NCBI RefSeq assembly: GCF_001976145.1
Contig: NZ_MOXD01000002.1
Coordinates: forward strand, 186,001 to 250,000
Direction: 5' to 3'
Length of the DNA: 64,000 bases
Source of the DNA: Serratia oryzae
GTDB lineage: Bacteria > Pseudomonadota > Gammaproteobacteria > Enterobacterales > Enterobacteriaceae
Below the pieces are notes generated by a model that ran no database searches, had not been told where the DNA came from, and was given only the letters and a program-made list of their open reading frames with translations. Both the position numbers and the translations under genes were made by a program. Positions 43,304 to 52,170 of the stretch are shown here, in pieces (positions within the stretch are counted from its first letter, which is position 1; each line of letters opens with the position of its first letter).

Positions 43304-44077
43304 ATGACTTACTCAACTTATTACTCTATTCGCACCTCAATGCTGTCAATAGGGGCGTTTTCATTGATGACTCTGTTATTTTCTGGCGGTGCTCAAGCTG
43401 GAAAATGGTCCGTCGGTGCAGGCGTTGCGGCAGAACAATTAGCCTATCTGGATTATGATAGGCAATTTATGCCAATACCCATCGTTACTTATCAAGGGGA
43501 GCAGTTTTTTATTAGCGGCCAAGGGGCAGGGATTAATATCATTAATACCGACACCCACGGCTTGAGCTTTAATGTTGATTACTCACCGTTAAGCTTTAAA
43601 CCTTCCGACAGCCGTGTTCCAGCGATGAAAAAGCTGGATAAGCGGCGCGCTACCGCCATGGCTGGCATGGGATATCAATATAATGCCGCTTGGGGCACCG
43701 TCAGCGGTAAAGCAGTGACAGATATTCTTGGCTATAGCAACGGGGTGCTGGTTGACGTTGGCTATCAATACGCCTTCCAATTTGGCCAACTACAGCTGGT
43801 GCCTGGCGTGGGTATGCAGTGGCAAAGCCGTTCTTTCAATGATTATTACTTTGGTGTCAGCAAGCAGGAATCACAGCGCAGCGGGATCGCGGCATACCGT
43901 GCTCAAAGTGGCGTATCTTCTTATCTTTCTCTTGCCAGTTATTATGCGCTTAACGACAGTTGGCAACTGTTCCTGATGGGTAATTATGAGCAAGTGAGTG
44001 ACACAGTGAAAGATAGCCCAATGGTTGGACGGGATTATAGCGTCACTGTCGCTACCGGGTTTTTATATAAATTTTAA
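43304..44077 (+). CDS. MipA/OmpV-family outer-membrane protein
   Basis: A 257-residue beta-barrel protein. The signal peptide ends at SGGAQA, followed by alternating amphipathic strands and a terminal aromatic residue (TVATGFLYKF), as required for outer-membrane insertion. Features of the family include GAGVAAEQ at the mature start and VDVGYQYAFQFGQLQLVPG. MipA scaffolds peptidoglycan enzymes in E. coli, while OmpV relatives act in adhesion or osmoregulation; which applies here is open. TAGGAGC precedes the ATG. Confidence 0.87.
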   Translation: MTYSTYYSIRTSMLSIGAFSLMTLLFSGGAQAGKWSVGAGVAAEQLAYLDYDRQFMPIPIVTYQGEQFFISGQGAGINIINTDTHGLSFNVDYSPLSFKPSDSRVPAMKKLDKRRATAMAGMGYQYNAAWGTVSGKAVTDILGYSNGVLVDVGYQYAFQFGQLQLVPGVGMQWQSRSFNDYYFGVSKQESQRSGIAAYRAQSGVSSYLSLASYYALNDSWQLFLMGNYEQVSDTVKDSPMVGRDYSVTVATGFLYKF

Positions 44078-44196
44078 TAGACAGTGAATCGGATTTAAAC
44101 GCGAATATACCCATTATGTAACTTGAAGTTATTTACAATATTTGCTTAATAAAAAGCGTTCAACGGATTATTATTTAATTGGCTGAATATGACGAC

Positions 44197-44323
44197 TATA
44201 CCCAAAATAATTCGAGTTGCTTGTAGGCGGCAACTGAGCGAAGCCCCAGGAGCTTACTCAGGTAAGTGACTGGGGTGAGCGAAGGCAGCCAACACCCAAG
44301 CAACTTGAAGTATGAAGGGTATA
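44197..44323. repeat. ERIC element, canonical 127-base copy
   Basis: It carries the textbook ERIC core: ccccaggagcttact, then aagtgactggggtgagcg, and cagccaacacccaagc, with intact ends tatacccaaaataattcgag and tgaagtatgaagggtata. Length is 127 bases, the standard full size. It lies between the mipA-like gene and the invasin-like gene. Confidence 0.93.
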
Positions 44324-44443
44324 TACTTTGCATAACGCAGGCCGTAGCATGCCTTTTATTGTGCGATAATAAATTGATAATATTGAATTAACGCCAATGT
44401 CTATTTTATTCTGCTGTTTTATGCGGAGTCGTAAGACTTTTAG

Positions 44444-44468
44444 AGCCGTGCTGCCGCGCGGCTTTTTT
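44444..44468 (+). terminator. Rho-independent terminator without an adjacent gene
   Basis: AGCCG (44444-44448) pairs with CGGCT (44459-44463), followed by TTTTTT. The nearest upstream gene ends 370 bases earlier, with an ERIC element in between, so it may end a small untranslated RNA starting after 44330 or a read-through message. Confidence 0.55.
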
Positions 44469-44602
44469 ATTTTTAGCGCTAAGCGTTTGCAGAATGAAGA
44501 AAGAAACCCTCATCGGTGCATCACGCTTCTGCCACCGTTCAGGGTTTGAGTAAAGCGTGAAGCGAGGCTACGCTAACTGATATTCAGAAGGAGTTTTCCT
44601 CG

Positions 44603-47293
44603 GTGACATGCAAGCCTATTGTGGTGTGGGTCAATATAGTCTTACAGCTGCTATTGCCGTTGAGCCTATCTTTTTACCCTGCAATAGCCAACATGCTGAC
44701 TCCTGCGCCGGATACGGCCCCGGCAGAGCCGCTTGAAACCGTGCCCTATACTCTGGCACCGGGTGAAACCGTCTCCCAGGTGGCGAAAAAATACCATCTT
44801 ACGGTCGGTGAGTTAAAAAAAGTCAATCAGTTCCGTGCGTTCTCGAAACCCTTCGAACAATTAGCCAGCGGCGATGAAATTGATATTCCGCACACGGCCT
44901 CGCTGCCGTTGACAAGCCATCATGAAGACACACAAGCGGCACCGGCTCCGCACTATCAAGAACGGTTAGCCCATAACCTGCTAAAAGGTGCCACGTTACT
45001 GGCAGACGACAACACGCCGCTGGCCGCCGCCGGTATGGCGCGTTCTATGGTGGTGGGGGAAGCCAACGACGCGGTGCAGCATTGGCTGAGCCAGTTTGGT
45101 ACCGCACGTGTCCAGCTTAGCGTGAATGATCGCCTTGGTCTTGAAGGCAGCTCATTCGATATGCTGGTGCCGCTTTATGATGACCAGCAATCGTTGTTAT
45201 TCAGCCAATTTGGCCTGCGTAATAAAGACAGCCGCAATACCGTCAATCTCGGCGCGGGCATCCGTACCCTGCAGGATAACTGGATGTACGGCGCTAACGC
45301 TTTTTTTGATCGTGATATGACGGGCAAGAATAGCCGTATTGGGTTGGGTGCCGAAGCCTGGACGGATTACCTCAAACTATCGGCTAACAGTTATTTACGC
45401 CTGACGGGCTGGCATCAGTCCCGTGACTTTGCTGATTACAATGAACGCCCGGCCAACGGTTACGATCTGCGGGTTGATGCCTATTTACCTGCTTACCCCC
45501 AGTTCGGCGGCAACTTGATGTATGAACAGTATTGGGGCAATGAGGTGGCGTTATTTGGCAAAGACGACAGGCAGAAAAACCCCTATGCGTTCACCATGGG
45601 GATCAATTACACGCCGATCCCACTGATCACTCTCGCAGTAGAGCAACGCGCCGGTAAAGGGGGCAGAAACGACACCAATCTCAGCGTCCAACTGAATTAC
45701 CATCTCGGAGAACCCTGGCAGACACAAATTGATCCCTCGGCGGTGGCAGCCAGCCGCACCTTGGCCGGTAGCCGTTATGATCTGGTGGAGCGTAACAACG
45801 ATATTGTGCTGGAGTATCAGAAGCAGGAGCTTATCCAACTGGCATTGCCGGATCAGATGACCGGCAGCGCATTCGAAGTGATCAAAGTGGATGCGCAGGT
45901 GGCGGCGAAATATGGGCTGAAGCGCATCGACTGGGATACCGCCGCATTAGTGGCGGCCGGTGGCGTCGTGACGCAAACCTCTTCACACAGTATCTCGATA
46001 AAGCTGCCGCCTTATACGGCTGGCAGTAACGTTTATACGCTGGGGGCAGTGGCTTACGATAATCAAGGAAATGCCTCCAACCCGAGCAGCACGCGGATTA
46101 CCGTCACGCCACAAGTGGTCAGCAAATACAATTCCATCTTAGAGGTTTCCCCGGCTGACATATCTGCGGATGGCGTTTCCACCAGCCTGATTACCCTGAA
46201 TTTAAACGACGTTAATAACCTGCCGGTGCAGGGAATGGCCAAGCAGCTGACGCTGGATGTGCACTTTACGCCAAATACTGCGGCCAGCAAGCCCGTGAGC
46301 CACCCGCTGTTGAGTGCGGTGACCGAAACCGCGCCAGGGGTTTATAGCGCGCAGTTAACCGCAGGGCTGACTCAGGGCGAGGCCATTATTGCGCCAACTA
46401 TTAATAATATCTCTCTGGCATCGGCTAAAGTTACTTTAACTGAGAGCAATCATGCACCGATCTTGGATAATTTTTCTTTCCTCGTTGAGCCTGCGGAGAT
46501 TGTTGCCGATGGGGTACAGTCCAGCACGCTGAGCTTTAGCGTGCTGGACAATCGCCATCAGCCGATTATTGGATTAAAGGTGGCCTTTGCGGTGAGCGAC
46601 GGGCCAGAAGTGACCCTGAGCCCGGTCACGGAAGATAACGGCGTATATAGCGCGACGCTGAGCGGGGTTGTCGCCGGTAACGTAACGGTGGCCCCGACGA
46701 TCAATGGCGATGCCGTGGCGGTGGATGCATACCCAATCACGCTCATTGCCGATCACAGCACCGCCACTATTGATCTGACGGTGGTGAGCGATGATGCGCT
46801 CGCCGACGGCATTGACGTCAATAAAATCGAAGCGCATGTGACGGATCAACACGGCAACCCTCTCGAAGCCGTGCCCGTCGAGTTCCACGCCGATAACGGT
46901 GCCACGGTGATACCGCCGGAAGGCATTACGGATGCTGAAGGCTTGATAACGGTGAAACTGGCCAATATCAATCCAGGCGTGACCACGGTGACCGCCATCA
47001 GCGGCGGACATGAGCAACGTGTGGAAATCGCTTTTATGCCGGAAGCACCGGAGAAATTGTTGATATATCGCAATGGCGTTGAATTGACTGAGCATCCCGT
47101 CGTCGGGGATACCCTGGTGGCCGTGGCGATGTGTTCGATTGCCTTATGTAACGGGGCATCAGTTAATTATCAGTGGGAAGTTGAGTCCGCGGTCGGCTCA
47201 GGGGTGTTTATCGCAATCCCCGGTGCCACTTCAGAAGCACTGACGGTGACAGCGGATTTACAGAAACGGGCTATCAGAGTGGTGTCGCATTAA
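44603..47293 (+). CDS. Inverse autotransporter (intimin/invasin-type barrel), ZirT-like
   Basis: An 896-residue outer-membrane protein with these parts in order: signal anchor (to about residue 30), LysM peptidoglycan-binding domain (49-96, LAPGETVSQVAKKYHLTVGE), the inverse-autotransporter beta-barrel (about 145-395; FSQFGLRNKDSRNTVNLGAG, FFDRDMTGKNSRIGLG), a linker, three invasin-type Ig domains (each with an ADG motif: ISADGVST, IVADGVQS, LADGIDV) and a terminal YQWEVES domain with a cysteine pair. There is no C-type lectin tip. The start is GTG 44603 with AGAAGGAG 9 bases upstream. Two secreted Ig proteins follow, so export of partners in trans, as for Salmonella ZirT, is plausible. Confidence 0.85.
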   Translation: MTCKPIVVWVNIVLQLLLPLSLSFYPAIANMLTPAPDTAPAEPLETVPYTLAPGETVSQVAKKYHLTVGELKKVNQFRAFSKPFEQLASGDEIDIPHTASLPLTSHHEDTQAAPAPHYQERLAHNLLKGATLLADDNTPLAAAGMARSMVVGEANDAVQHWLSQFGTARVQLSVNDRLGLEGSSFDMLVPLYDDQQSLLFSQFGLRNKDSRNTVNLGAGIRTLQDNWMYGANAFFDRDMTGKNSRIGLGAEAWTDYLKLSANSYLRLTGWHQSRDFADYNERPANGYDLRVDAYLPAYPQFGGNLMYEQYWGNEVALFGKDDRQKNPYAFTMGINYTPIPLITLAVEQRAGKGGRNDTNLSVQLNYHLGEPWQTQIDPSAVAASRTLAGSRYDLVERNNDIVLEYQKQELIQLALPDQMTGSAFEVIKVDAQVAAKYGLKRIDWDTAALVAAGGVVTQTSSHSISIKLPPYTAGSNVYTLGAVAYDNQGNASNPSSTRITVTPQVVSKYNSILEVSPADISADGVSTSLITLNLNDVNNLPVQGMAKQLTLDVHFTPNTAASKPVSHPLLSAVTETAPGVYSAQLTAGLTQGEAIIAPTINNISLASAKVTLTESNHAPILDNFSFLVEPAEIVADGVQSSTLSFSVLDNRHQPIIGLKVAFAVSDGPEVTLSPVTEDNGVYSATLSGVVAGNVTVAPTINGDAVAVDAYPITLIADHSTATIDLTVVSDDALADGIDVNKIEAHVTDQHGNPLEAVPVEFHADNGATVIPPEGITDAEGLITVKLANINPGVTTVTAISGGHEQRVEIAFMPEAPEKLLIYRNGVELTEHPVVGDTLVAVAMCSIALCNGASVNYQWEVESAVGSGVFIAIPGATSEALTVTADLQKRAIRVVSH

Positions 47294-47314
47294 CGCTGAA
47301 TGCTCATCAGTTAA

Positions 47315-47414
47315 GGCTAACCAGTTCCCTCTCTCTTGGGGAGAGGGTTAGGGTGAGGGGACAATCACCGCACGACTTGCCCCTCACCCCGGCCCTCTCC
47401 CACAGGGAGAGGGG
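47315..47414. repeat. GC-rich hairpin repeat (ccctctccc type), copy 2
   Basis: Two hairpins (ccctctctcttggggagaggg at 47327-47347 is one, ccctctcccacagggagaggg at 47393-47413 the other) face each other, and ggtgagggg can pair with cccctcacc between them. It shares its left flank with the 40010-40049 copy. It lies between the barrel gene and its putative secreted partner. Confidence 0.8.
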
Positions 47415-47497
47415 GCGATGCCTTTTATCACCCTTCCGTGCCGTTGCGGAAGGCTGTTTAAGCATTGATTTTGAGTGCGGTTAGAGGAAAGAAAACG

Positions 47498-48178
47498 ATG
47501 AAGCATAAACTAGGTTCTCTGCTATCGGGGATGTTGCTCAGTATGCTGATTGTTGGATCGGCATGGTCGGCCATCACCTCCACGCCAACCTCTACCGTCA
47601 GAGGGCGCGCCCCGGTGGTGACGCAAAGCACTATCGTTTCAGACAATGCCAGCGGTAATGGGCTGATCGATATCGGGGATACCTTAAGTATCGGTACGCC
47701 AGGCACCTTCAGTGATGAGGACGGTGACATCGCGATCCCGCAAACTTATCAATGGCAGGCCGATGGGGCAGATATTCCGGGGGCTACCGGCAATACCTAT
47801 ACCATTGTGGCCGGTGACTTAGGCAAAACCATTACGGTGTTAGTGACACCGCATACCGATCCGGCGATTACCGAGCCGGCCGAAGGTATTGCCGTTGCCT
47901 CTAATGCCCTGACGGTCATCGCCGGTGGCACCGTGACGGGCGTGACGGTGAGCGGTGAAGTGGGTGGCTATCCACAAGTTGATACGCCGCTGACTGCGAC
48001 CGCAACCTGTGCGGGCGGCACTTGTACCGGTGTGACCTACCAGTGGCAGATCGAAACTGGTGTTGGCACCAATACCTTCACCGACATCAGTGGCGCAACC
48101 AGCAGCACCTATACGCCAGCACGGACCGATCAGCGCTTGAGAGTCCAGGTCGTGGTGGGCAACGCAGCGGCTCAGTAA
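47498..48178 (+). CDS. Secreted two-Ig-domain protein, ZirU-like
   Basis: A 226-residue exported protein with a signal peptide (LLSGMLLSMLIVGSAWS), then TVRGRAPVV immediately after cleavage, one Ig-like domain of the YQWQADGAD type (about 60-145) and a second domain YQWQIETGVGTNTFTDISGA with a cysteine pair (CAGGTC). The second domain is clearly related to the C-terminal domain of the barrel protein upstream, and the first to the N-terminal domain of the next protein. ATG 47498 has AGAGGAAAG upstream. It lacks any membrane anchor and is a candidate cargo of the 44603 barrel. Confidence 0.78.
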   Translation: MKHKLGSLLSGMLLSMLIVGSAWSAITSTPTSTVRGRAPVVTQSTIVSDNASGNGLIDIGDTLSIGTPGTFSDEDGDIAIPQTYQWQADGADIPGATGNTYTIVAGDLGKTITVLVTPHTDPAITEPAEGIAVASNALTVIAGGTVTGVTVSGEVGGYPQVDTPLTATATCAGGTCTGVTYQWQIETGVGTNTFTDISGATSSTYTPARTDQRLRVQVVVGNAAAQ

Positions 48179-48254
48179 GCAAGAGTCAGCTCAGGCAGGC
48201 TTGATGTGATGTCACGCCTGCCGATTTCACTTATCAGTATGATGGATACGCTGG

Positions 48255-49871
48255 ATGCTGCGCCGTAACGATATCTTCAAGGGGTTGTTATGCGGGATAT
48301 TACTGGCTCTGACTGCCGTCATGAGCCATGCGGCGCAGGCTGCCCAGCAATCTACCACGCCCGTTCATGGGCGAGCGCCGACGACGACGCTCTCGGTAAA
48401 CAATACCCAACCGCAGGTTGGGGACGTTATTACGGTGACCTCTGCTTTTGATGACGCAGATGGTGATGCCGAACAGGGAACAACCTATCAGTGGACGCTG
48501 GACGGTGCCGCGATCGGCGGGGCCACCAGCCCAAGTTACACCTTGGAACTCAGCGATATTCTGGCGGGCAGTGAACTGAATGTGATCGTCACCCCGCAGA
48601 CCGATCCCAATATCACCGTGCCCAGCGAAGGGGTACCGGCTCAGTTGGCGAATCCGATCAATCTCCGATGGCAGCGCACCATTGCCAGCCTGACGTGGGC
48701 GGAATCCCCCCTGGGTGCGGTGGCCGATGGGCAGGCGGTGAATACCGTGCGTGCCAGCGTGCAGTATCTGGACGGCACACCCGCCGCGGGGGCCACCGTG
48801 CTGTTCGATGCCGACAATAGGGGCGCGATCTCCGCCATGGCACAAACGGGAGTCGATGGTGTGGCAACGGCTTACGTCACTAACGTGCTCGCGGGTACCA
48901 CACAGGTGACGGCCAGTATTGATAGTGACAGCAAGTCTATTGATACGCTGTTTGTGGCTGGCCCCGCCCATGTTGTTGATGCGGAAGTGACCCAGAACAA
49001 CGCGCTGGCCAACGGCGTTGATGATAACAATGTGCTGGTCAGCGTAGAGGATAGCCATGGCAATAGCGTGGTGGGGGAAACCATGACGTTCACCGCCACC
49101 AACGGCGTGACGCTGAGCACCTCCAGCGCTCAAACCGACAGCGACGGCGAAGTGACGCTCGCATTGACCAGTGAATCGGCGGTGAGCAGTGAGGTAACGG
49201 CCACCGCCAGCAACGGTGTTTCCTCGACGGTGACCGTTGAATTTTCCGAAGAACTGAAGATGACGCAGATCCTGGTCAATGGCGCGTCTTTCTCGGTTGA
49301 TGATGGGTTCCCAAGGACAGGGTTTGTTGGCGCGGCATTCCAACTGGTGATCGGCGAAACCACGGCGGGTAACAGCGCTTATAACTGGAGCACCAACCAG
49401 AGCTGGGTTAGCGTCGATGGCAGCGGCAACGTCAGATTCAATCAGGAACCGACATCGGGTAATAACAGCGTTACCGTGACGGCGGCGAACCCAGACAATG
49501 GCACCACATTAACCTACCCGTTCACCGTGAATCGCTGGTTTAGAAATAATAATTTCAACATTATGACATACGGTGATGCGGCCTCTTGGTGCAGTTCTCA
49601 AGGCGGCGGCTACGCCGTTCCGGGGTATGGCCAGATGACCGATAGAACCCCGGTGAGCCAGACCGGTGCCAACCGGGATGCCGACGGTAGACTGTGGAAT
49701 GAATGGGGCACGATGAACAGTTATTCTAACGGCTGGTTCGCCGGTAACTATTGGGTGACTGAACTGGTCAGCGGTGGTAACGCCCGGCATTACGTTTATC
49801 TTGGGAATGGCAGTTTGTTCGATTTCCCGCTGGATGGCGCAACCTATGTCACCTGTTCAACGGCGCTTTAA
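48255..49871 (+). CDS. Secreted adhesin with invasin-like tip, ZirS-like
   Basis: A 538-residue exported protein. The signal peptide ends near SHAAQA and is followed by TPVHGRAP, a YQWTLDGAA Ig domain (about 40-130) and two invasin-type Ig domains (AVADGQAVNTVRASVQYLDG, NALANGVDDNNVLVSVEDS). The C-terminal region from about residue 340 has a Big-like strand region and a lectin-like tip (MTYGDAASWCSSQGGGYAVP, ending VTCSTAL) with the two cysteines expected of intimin/invasin tips. It has no barrel of its own. Together with the 44603 barrel it would make a complete intimin split over two polypeptides. The start lacks a strong ribosome site. Confidence 0.78.
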   Translation: MLRRNDIFKGLLCGILLALTAVMSHAAQAAQQSTTPVHGRAPTTTLSVNNTQPQVGDVITVTSAFDDADGDAEQGTTYQWTLDGAAIGGATSPSYTLELSDILAGSELNVIVTPQTDPNITVPSEGVPAQLANPINLRWQRTIASLTWAESPLGAVADGQAVNTVRASVQYLDGTPAAGATVLFDADNRGAISAMAQTGVDGVATAYVTNVLAGTTQVTASIDSDSKSIDTLFVAGPAHVVDAEVTQNNALANGVDDNNVLVSVEDSHGNSVVGETMTFTATNGVTLSTSSAQTDSDGEVTLALTSESAVSSEVTATASNGVSSTVTVEFSEELKMTQILVNGASFSVDDGFPRTGFVGAAFQLVIGETTAGNSAYNWSTNQSWVSVDGSGNVRFNQEPTSGNNSVTVTAANPDNGTTLTYPFTVNRWFRNNNFNIMTYGDAASWCSSQGGGYAVPGYGQMTDRTPVSQTGANRDADGRLWNEWGTMNSYSNGWFAGNYWVTELVSGGNARHYVYLGNGSLFDFPLDGATYVTCSTAL

Positions 49872-49901
49872 GCCCGTGCCTGCAAAGCTACACTGGCTCT
49901 T

Positions 49902-50290
49902 CTAATACAGCGCTCTGGTCTGCCACCAGTTCGAGCATTTGCGCCAAACCGTTTCTTTGTGCCAGGCCATTAAGAGTTCGATCTGCGGTAATGGCCGGAA
50001 TACCACGCTTGAGGACTGAAAATGGCAGACATAGCGCGGCACAATAGACATGCCCAGCCCCATGCCCACCAGATTCATGGTCACCAGAATATTGGTGGCG
50101 GCCTGCACGGTATTCGGCTTGCTGTGGTGTTGCGCCAGATAAGTACCTGTTCCTCCATCGCCTTGCGTGCCAACTGCTTGGCCTGTTCAGAGAGAGCAAG
50201 AATGGTGATCGCCTGCTGGAGAAAAACCTCGCGCGCGCGGGTCAGCGAAACAGTTTTAAGGCAGAAATTGACGGCGTTGGTACGGTAGCG
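49902..50290 (-). pseudogene. Decayed LysR-family regulator
   Basis: On the minus strand two fragments in different frames are recognisable. One is the end of a LysR DNA-binding domain (VSLTRAREVFLQQAITILAL, near 50180-50280). The other is a LysR C-terminus (NLVGMGLGMSIVPRYVCHFQ to WQTRALY, ending at 49902). The first helices and most of the effector domain are missing, so this is an internally deleted remnant. It sits beside the catabolic operon that it may once have regulated. Nothing else convincing lies between 49872 and 50427. Confidence 0.7.
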
Positions 50291-50427
50291 ACCTATTTTT
50301 ATGAGGATACGGGTATTCACAGCGCGTTGACAGATTGGCTGATTTGCGATCTTGATCGCTTGACTGATCAAGTGGTCCTAACCTATGTTGAGAACACCCT
50401 CTTTTTCCGATCCAGGGAGCGGTTCTC

Positions 50428-51399
50428 ATGGGATCTATACGCACGTTAAACGGTGATATTGACGCCAGCCAACTCAGTGTGACCTACAGCCACGATCACA
50501 TCTATTGCATTCCACCCTACTGGGCAGAACGCCAGGATGACGATTTGCTGCTGGACGATCCCACCGCTTCCGAGCGGGAACTGGCGGATTTTTATCAGGC
50601 GGGTGGTCGGGCCATTTACGATGCTACCGCCCCCGACTATGGCCGCCAGGTGGTTGCTGTTGCTGAAATGGCCAAGCGCCAGCAGGTGCACGTGATTGCC
50701 ACCACCGGCTTTAACAAAGGGTTCCTCTGGAGTAGCAAGCGGCCCGGCTCAACGCAGACCTTTGCCGACTGGATTGAAAGTTCGTCGATCGACGCATTGG
50801 TGGAGCACGTTTGTCATGAGGTCACTACCGGCATTGAAGGGAGCCATTATCGCGCCGGTGTGGTGAAGTGCGGCACCGGCTACAACACCATTTCCCCCTT
50901 GGAACGCAAAACCATGGAAGTGATCGTCAGGGCCCAGCAATGCACTGGCGCGCCGATGCACAGCCATACGGAAATGGGCACCATGGGGCTGGAACAGGCA
51001 CAGATCTTCCGCAGTTTAGGGCTGGATTTGTCCCGCCTGTGTTTTGCTCATATGGATCGTAACCCTGATCCGTGGCTCCACCGTCAGATTGCCAACACCG
51101 GGGCATTTCTCTCTTTTGACGGGATGAGCCGTATCAAATACTACCCAGAACATGTCCGCACCCAGGCCATATTGGCACTGTGCAAACGCGGCTATCAGAA
51201 ACACATTTTAATTGGCGGCGATTTCGCCCGTAAATCTATGAGTGCCCACTACGGCAAAGGCGGCCTGGGGCTGAAGTTTATCCTGGCCGATTGGCGGCCA
51301 AGATTTATTGCCGAAGCTCAGGAAGAGGGGTTAGATGGCGAAGCCTTACTGTATGACTTCCTGGTAGAAAACCCCGCCCGCTACTTTGCTTTTGGCTAA
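50428..51399 (+). CDS. Phosphotriesterase-family metal hydrolase
   Basis: A 323-residue amidohydrolase-superfamily enzyme. The metal motif HDH (SHDHIYC) is near residue 23, the bridging lysine is in GVVKCGTGYN near 148, histidines occur in MHSHTEMG near 178 and FAHMDRNPD near 206, and the final aspartate is in ILIGGDFARKS near 265. Relatives are lactonases and PHP-type hydrolases rather than true phosphotriesterases. It starts an operon with creatininase-like and PTS genes, so it probably acts on a sugar lactone or phosphorylated sugar. GGGAG precedes the ATG. Confidence 0.85.
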   Translation: MGSIRTLNGDIDASQLSVTYSHDHIYCIPPYWAERQDDDLLLDDPTASERELADFYQAGGRAIYDATAPDYGRQVVAVAEMAKRQQVHVIATTGFNKGFLWSSKRPGSTQTFADWIESSSIDALVEHVCHEVTTGIEGSHYRAGVVKCGTGYNTISPLERKTMEVIVRAQQCTGAPMHSHTEMGTMGLEQAQIFRSLGLDLSRLCFAHMDRNPDPWLHRQIANTGAFLSFDGMSRIKYYPEHVRTQAILALCKRGYQKHILIGGDFARKSMSAHYGKGGLGLKFILADWRPRFIAEAQEEGLDGEALLYDFLVENPARYFAFG

Positions 51400-51408
51400 G
51401 GGGGCACC

Positions 51409-52170
51409 ATGAAGCTGCATGAATTCAATGAACAACAGGCCAAACAGGCGCTGGCAAGGGCGCAGATTGCGCTGTTGCCGCTGGGGGCAGTTGAACCGCA
51501 TGGCGATCATCTGCCGCTGGATACCGATAATCTGCTGGCTGAACGTTTCTGTGCCCTGTTGGATCAGCAACTGGGAGAAGCGGCGATCAGCCTGCCTGCG
51601 GTGCCTTATAGCCAGGTGTGGTCACTGCGCGGGCACGCCGGGGCGATCGATATCGGTCACGATCTGCTGGTGCAACTGCTGGTGGCGCTGGCACGCAATA
51701 TGGCCAGCTATGGCATTGCGACCACGGCGGTGATTAATGCGCATTACGGTAACTTTGACGCCATTAAAGCGGCGGCGAGAATGCTGAAGGAAGAGGGTAT
51801 TACACTGCTCAGCTATAGCTGGGCCGGTATCGACGCTTGCGTGAGCCAATTGCGCACCTCTGCCGTTGCCTACCCCGGCTATATGCATGCCGATGAGATT
51901 GAAACTTCCCTGATGCTGGCGCTGGCCCCGGAATACGTTGATATGGCGCAGGCGCGCGCGCACTACCCGCGCTTCCCGGCAAATTTCCGCTACCGGCCGG
52001 TGCGCTGGACCGAGTTTTCCGACTATGCGGTGTTGGGCGATCCGCGTTGTGCCAGCCAGGAGAAAGGGCAGGCATTTGTGCAGCAGGCGCTGGAGGCCAC
52101 GCTGGCTTCCATCCGCCTTCATTTGGCAGAAGGAGGCGGCGATGATCGTTCGGCAAGCCATCAGTATTGA
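51409..52170 (+). CDS. Creatininase-family amidohydrolase
   Basis: A 253-residue protein with the family metal site: LPLGAVEPHGDHLPLDTDN (Glu, His, Asp ligands, near residues 24-42), NAHYGNFDAIKAAARML near 110 and GYMHADEIETSLML near 160. Family members hydrolyse creatinine or cyclic amides, or act in cofactor synthesis; the substrate here is unknown. It is 9 bases after the phosphotriesterase-like gene and overlaps the PTS IIA gene by 29 bases. Confidence 0.85.
   Translation: MKLHEFNEQQAKQALARAQIALLPLGAVEPHGDHLPLDTDNLLAERFCALLDQQLGEAAISLPAVPYSQVWSLRGHAGAIDIGHDLLVQLLVALARNMASYGIATTAVINAHYGNFDAIKAAARMLKEEGITLLSYSWAGIDACVSQLRTSAVAYPGYMHADEIETSLMLALAPEYVDMAQARAHYPRFPANFRYRPVRWTEFSDYAVLGDPRCASQEKGQAFVQQALEATLASIRLHLAEGGGDDRSASHQY

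Noticed and set aside
50150-50427. Plus-strand open stretch before the phosphotriesterase-like gene
   Set aside because: No start signal or family pattern; the opposite strand shows recognisable LysR fragments that explain the DNA.
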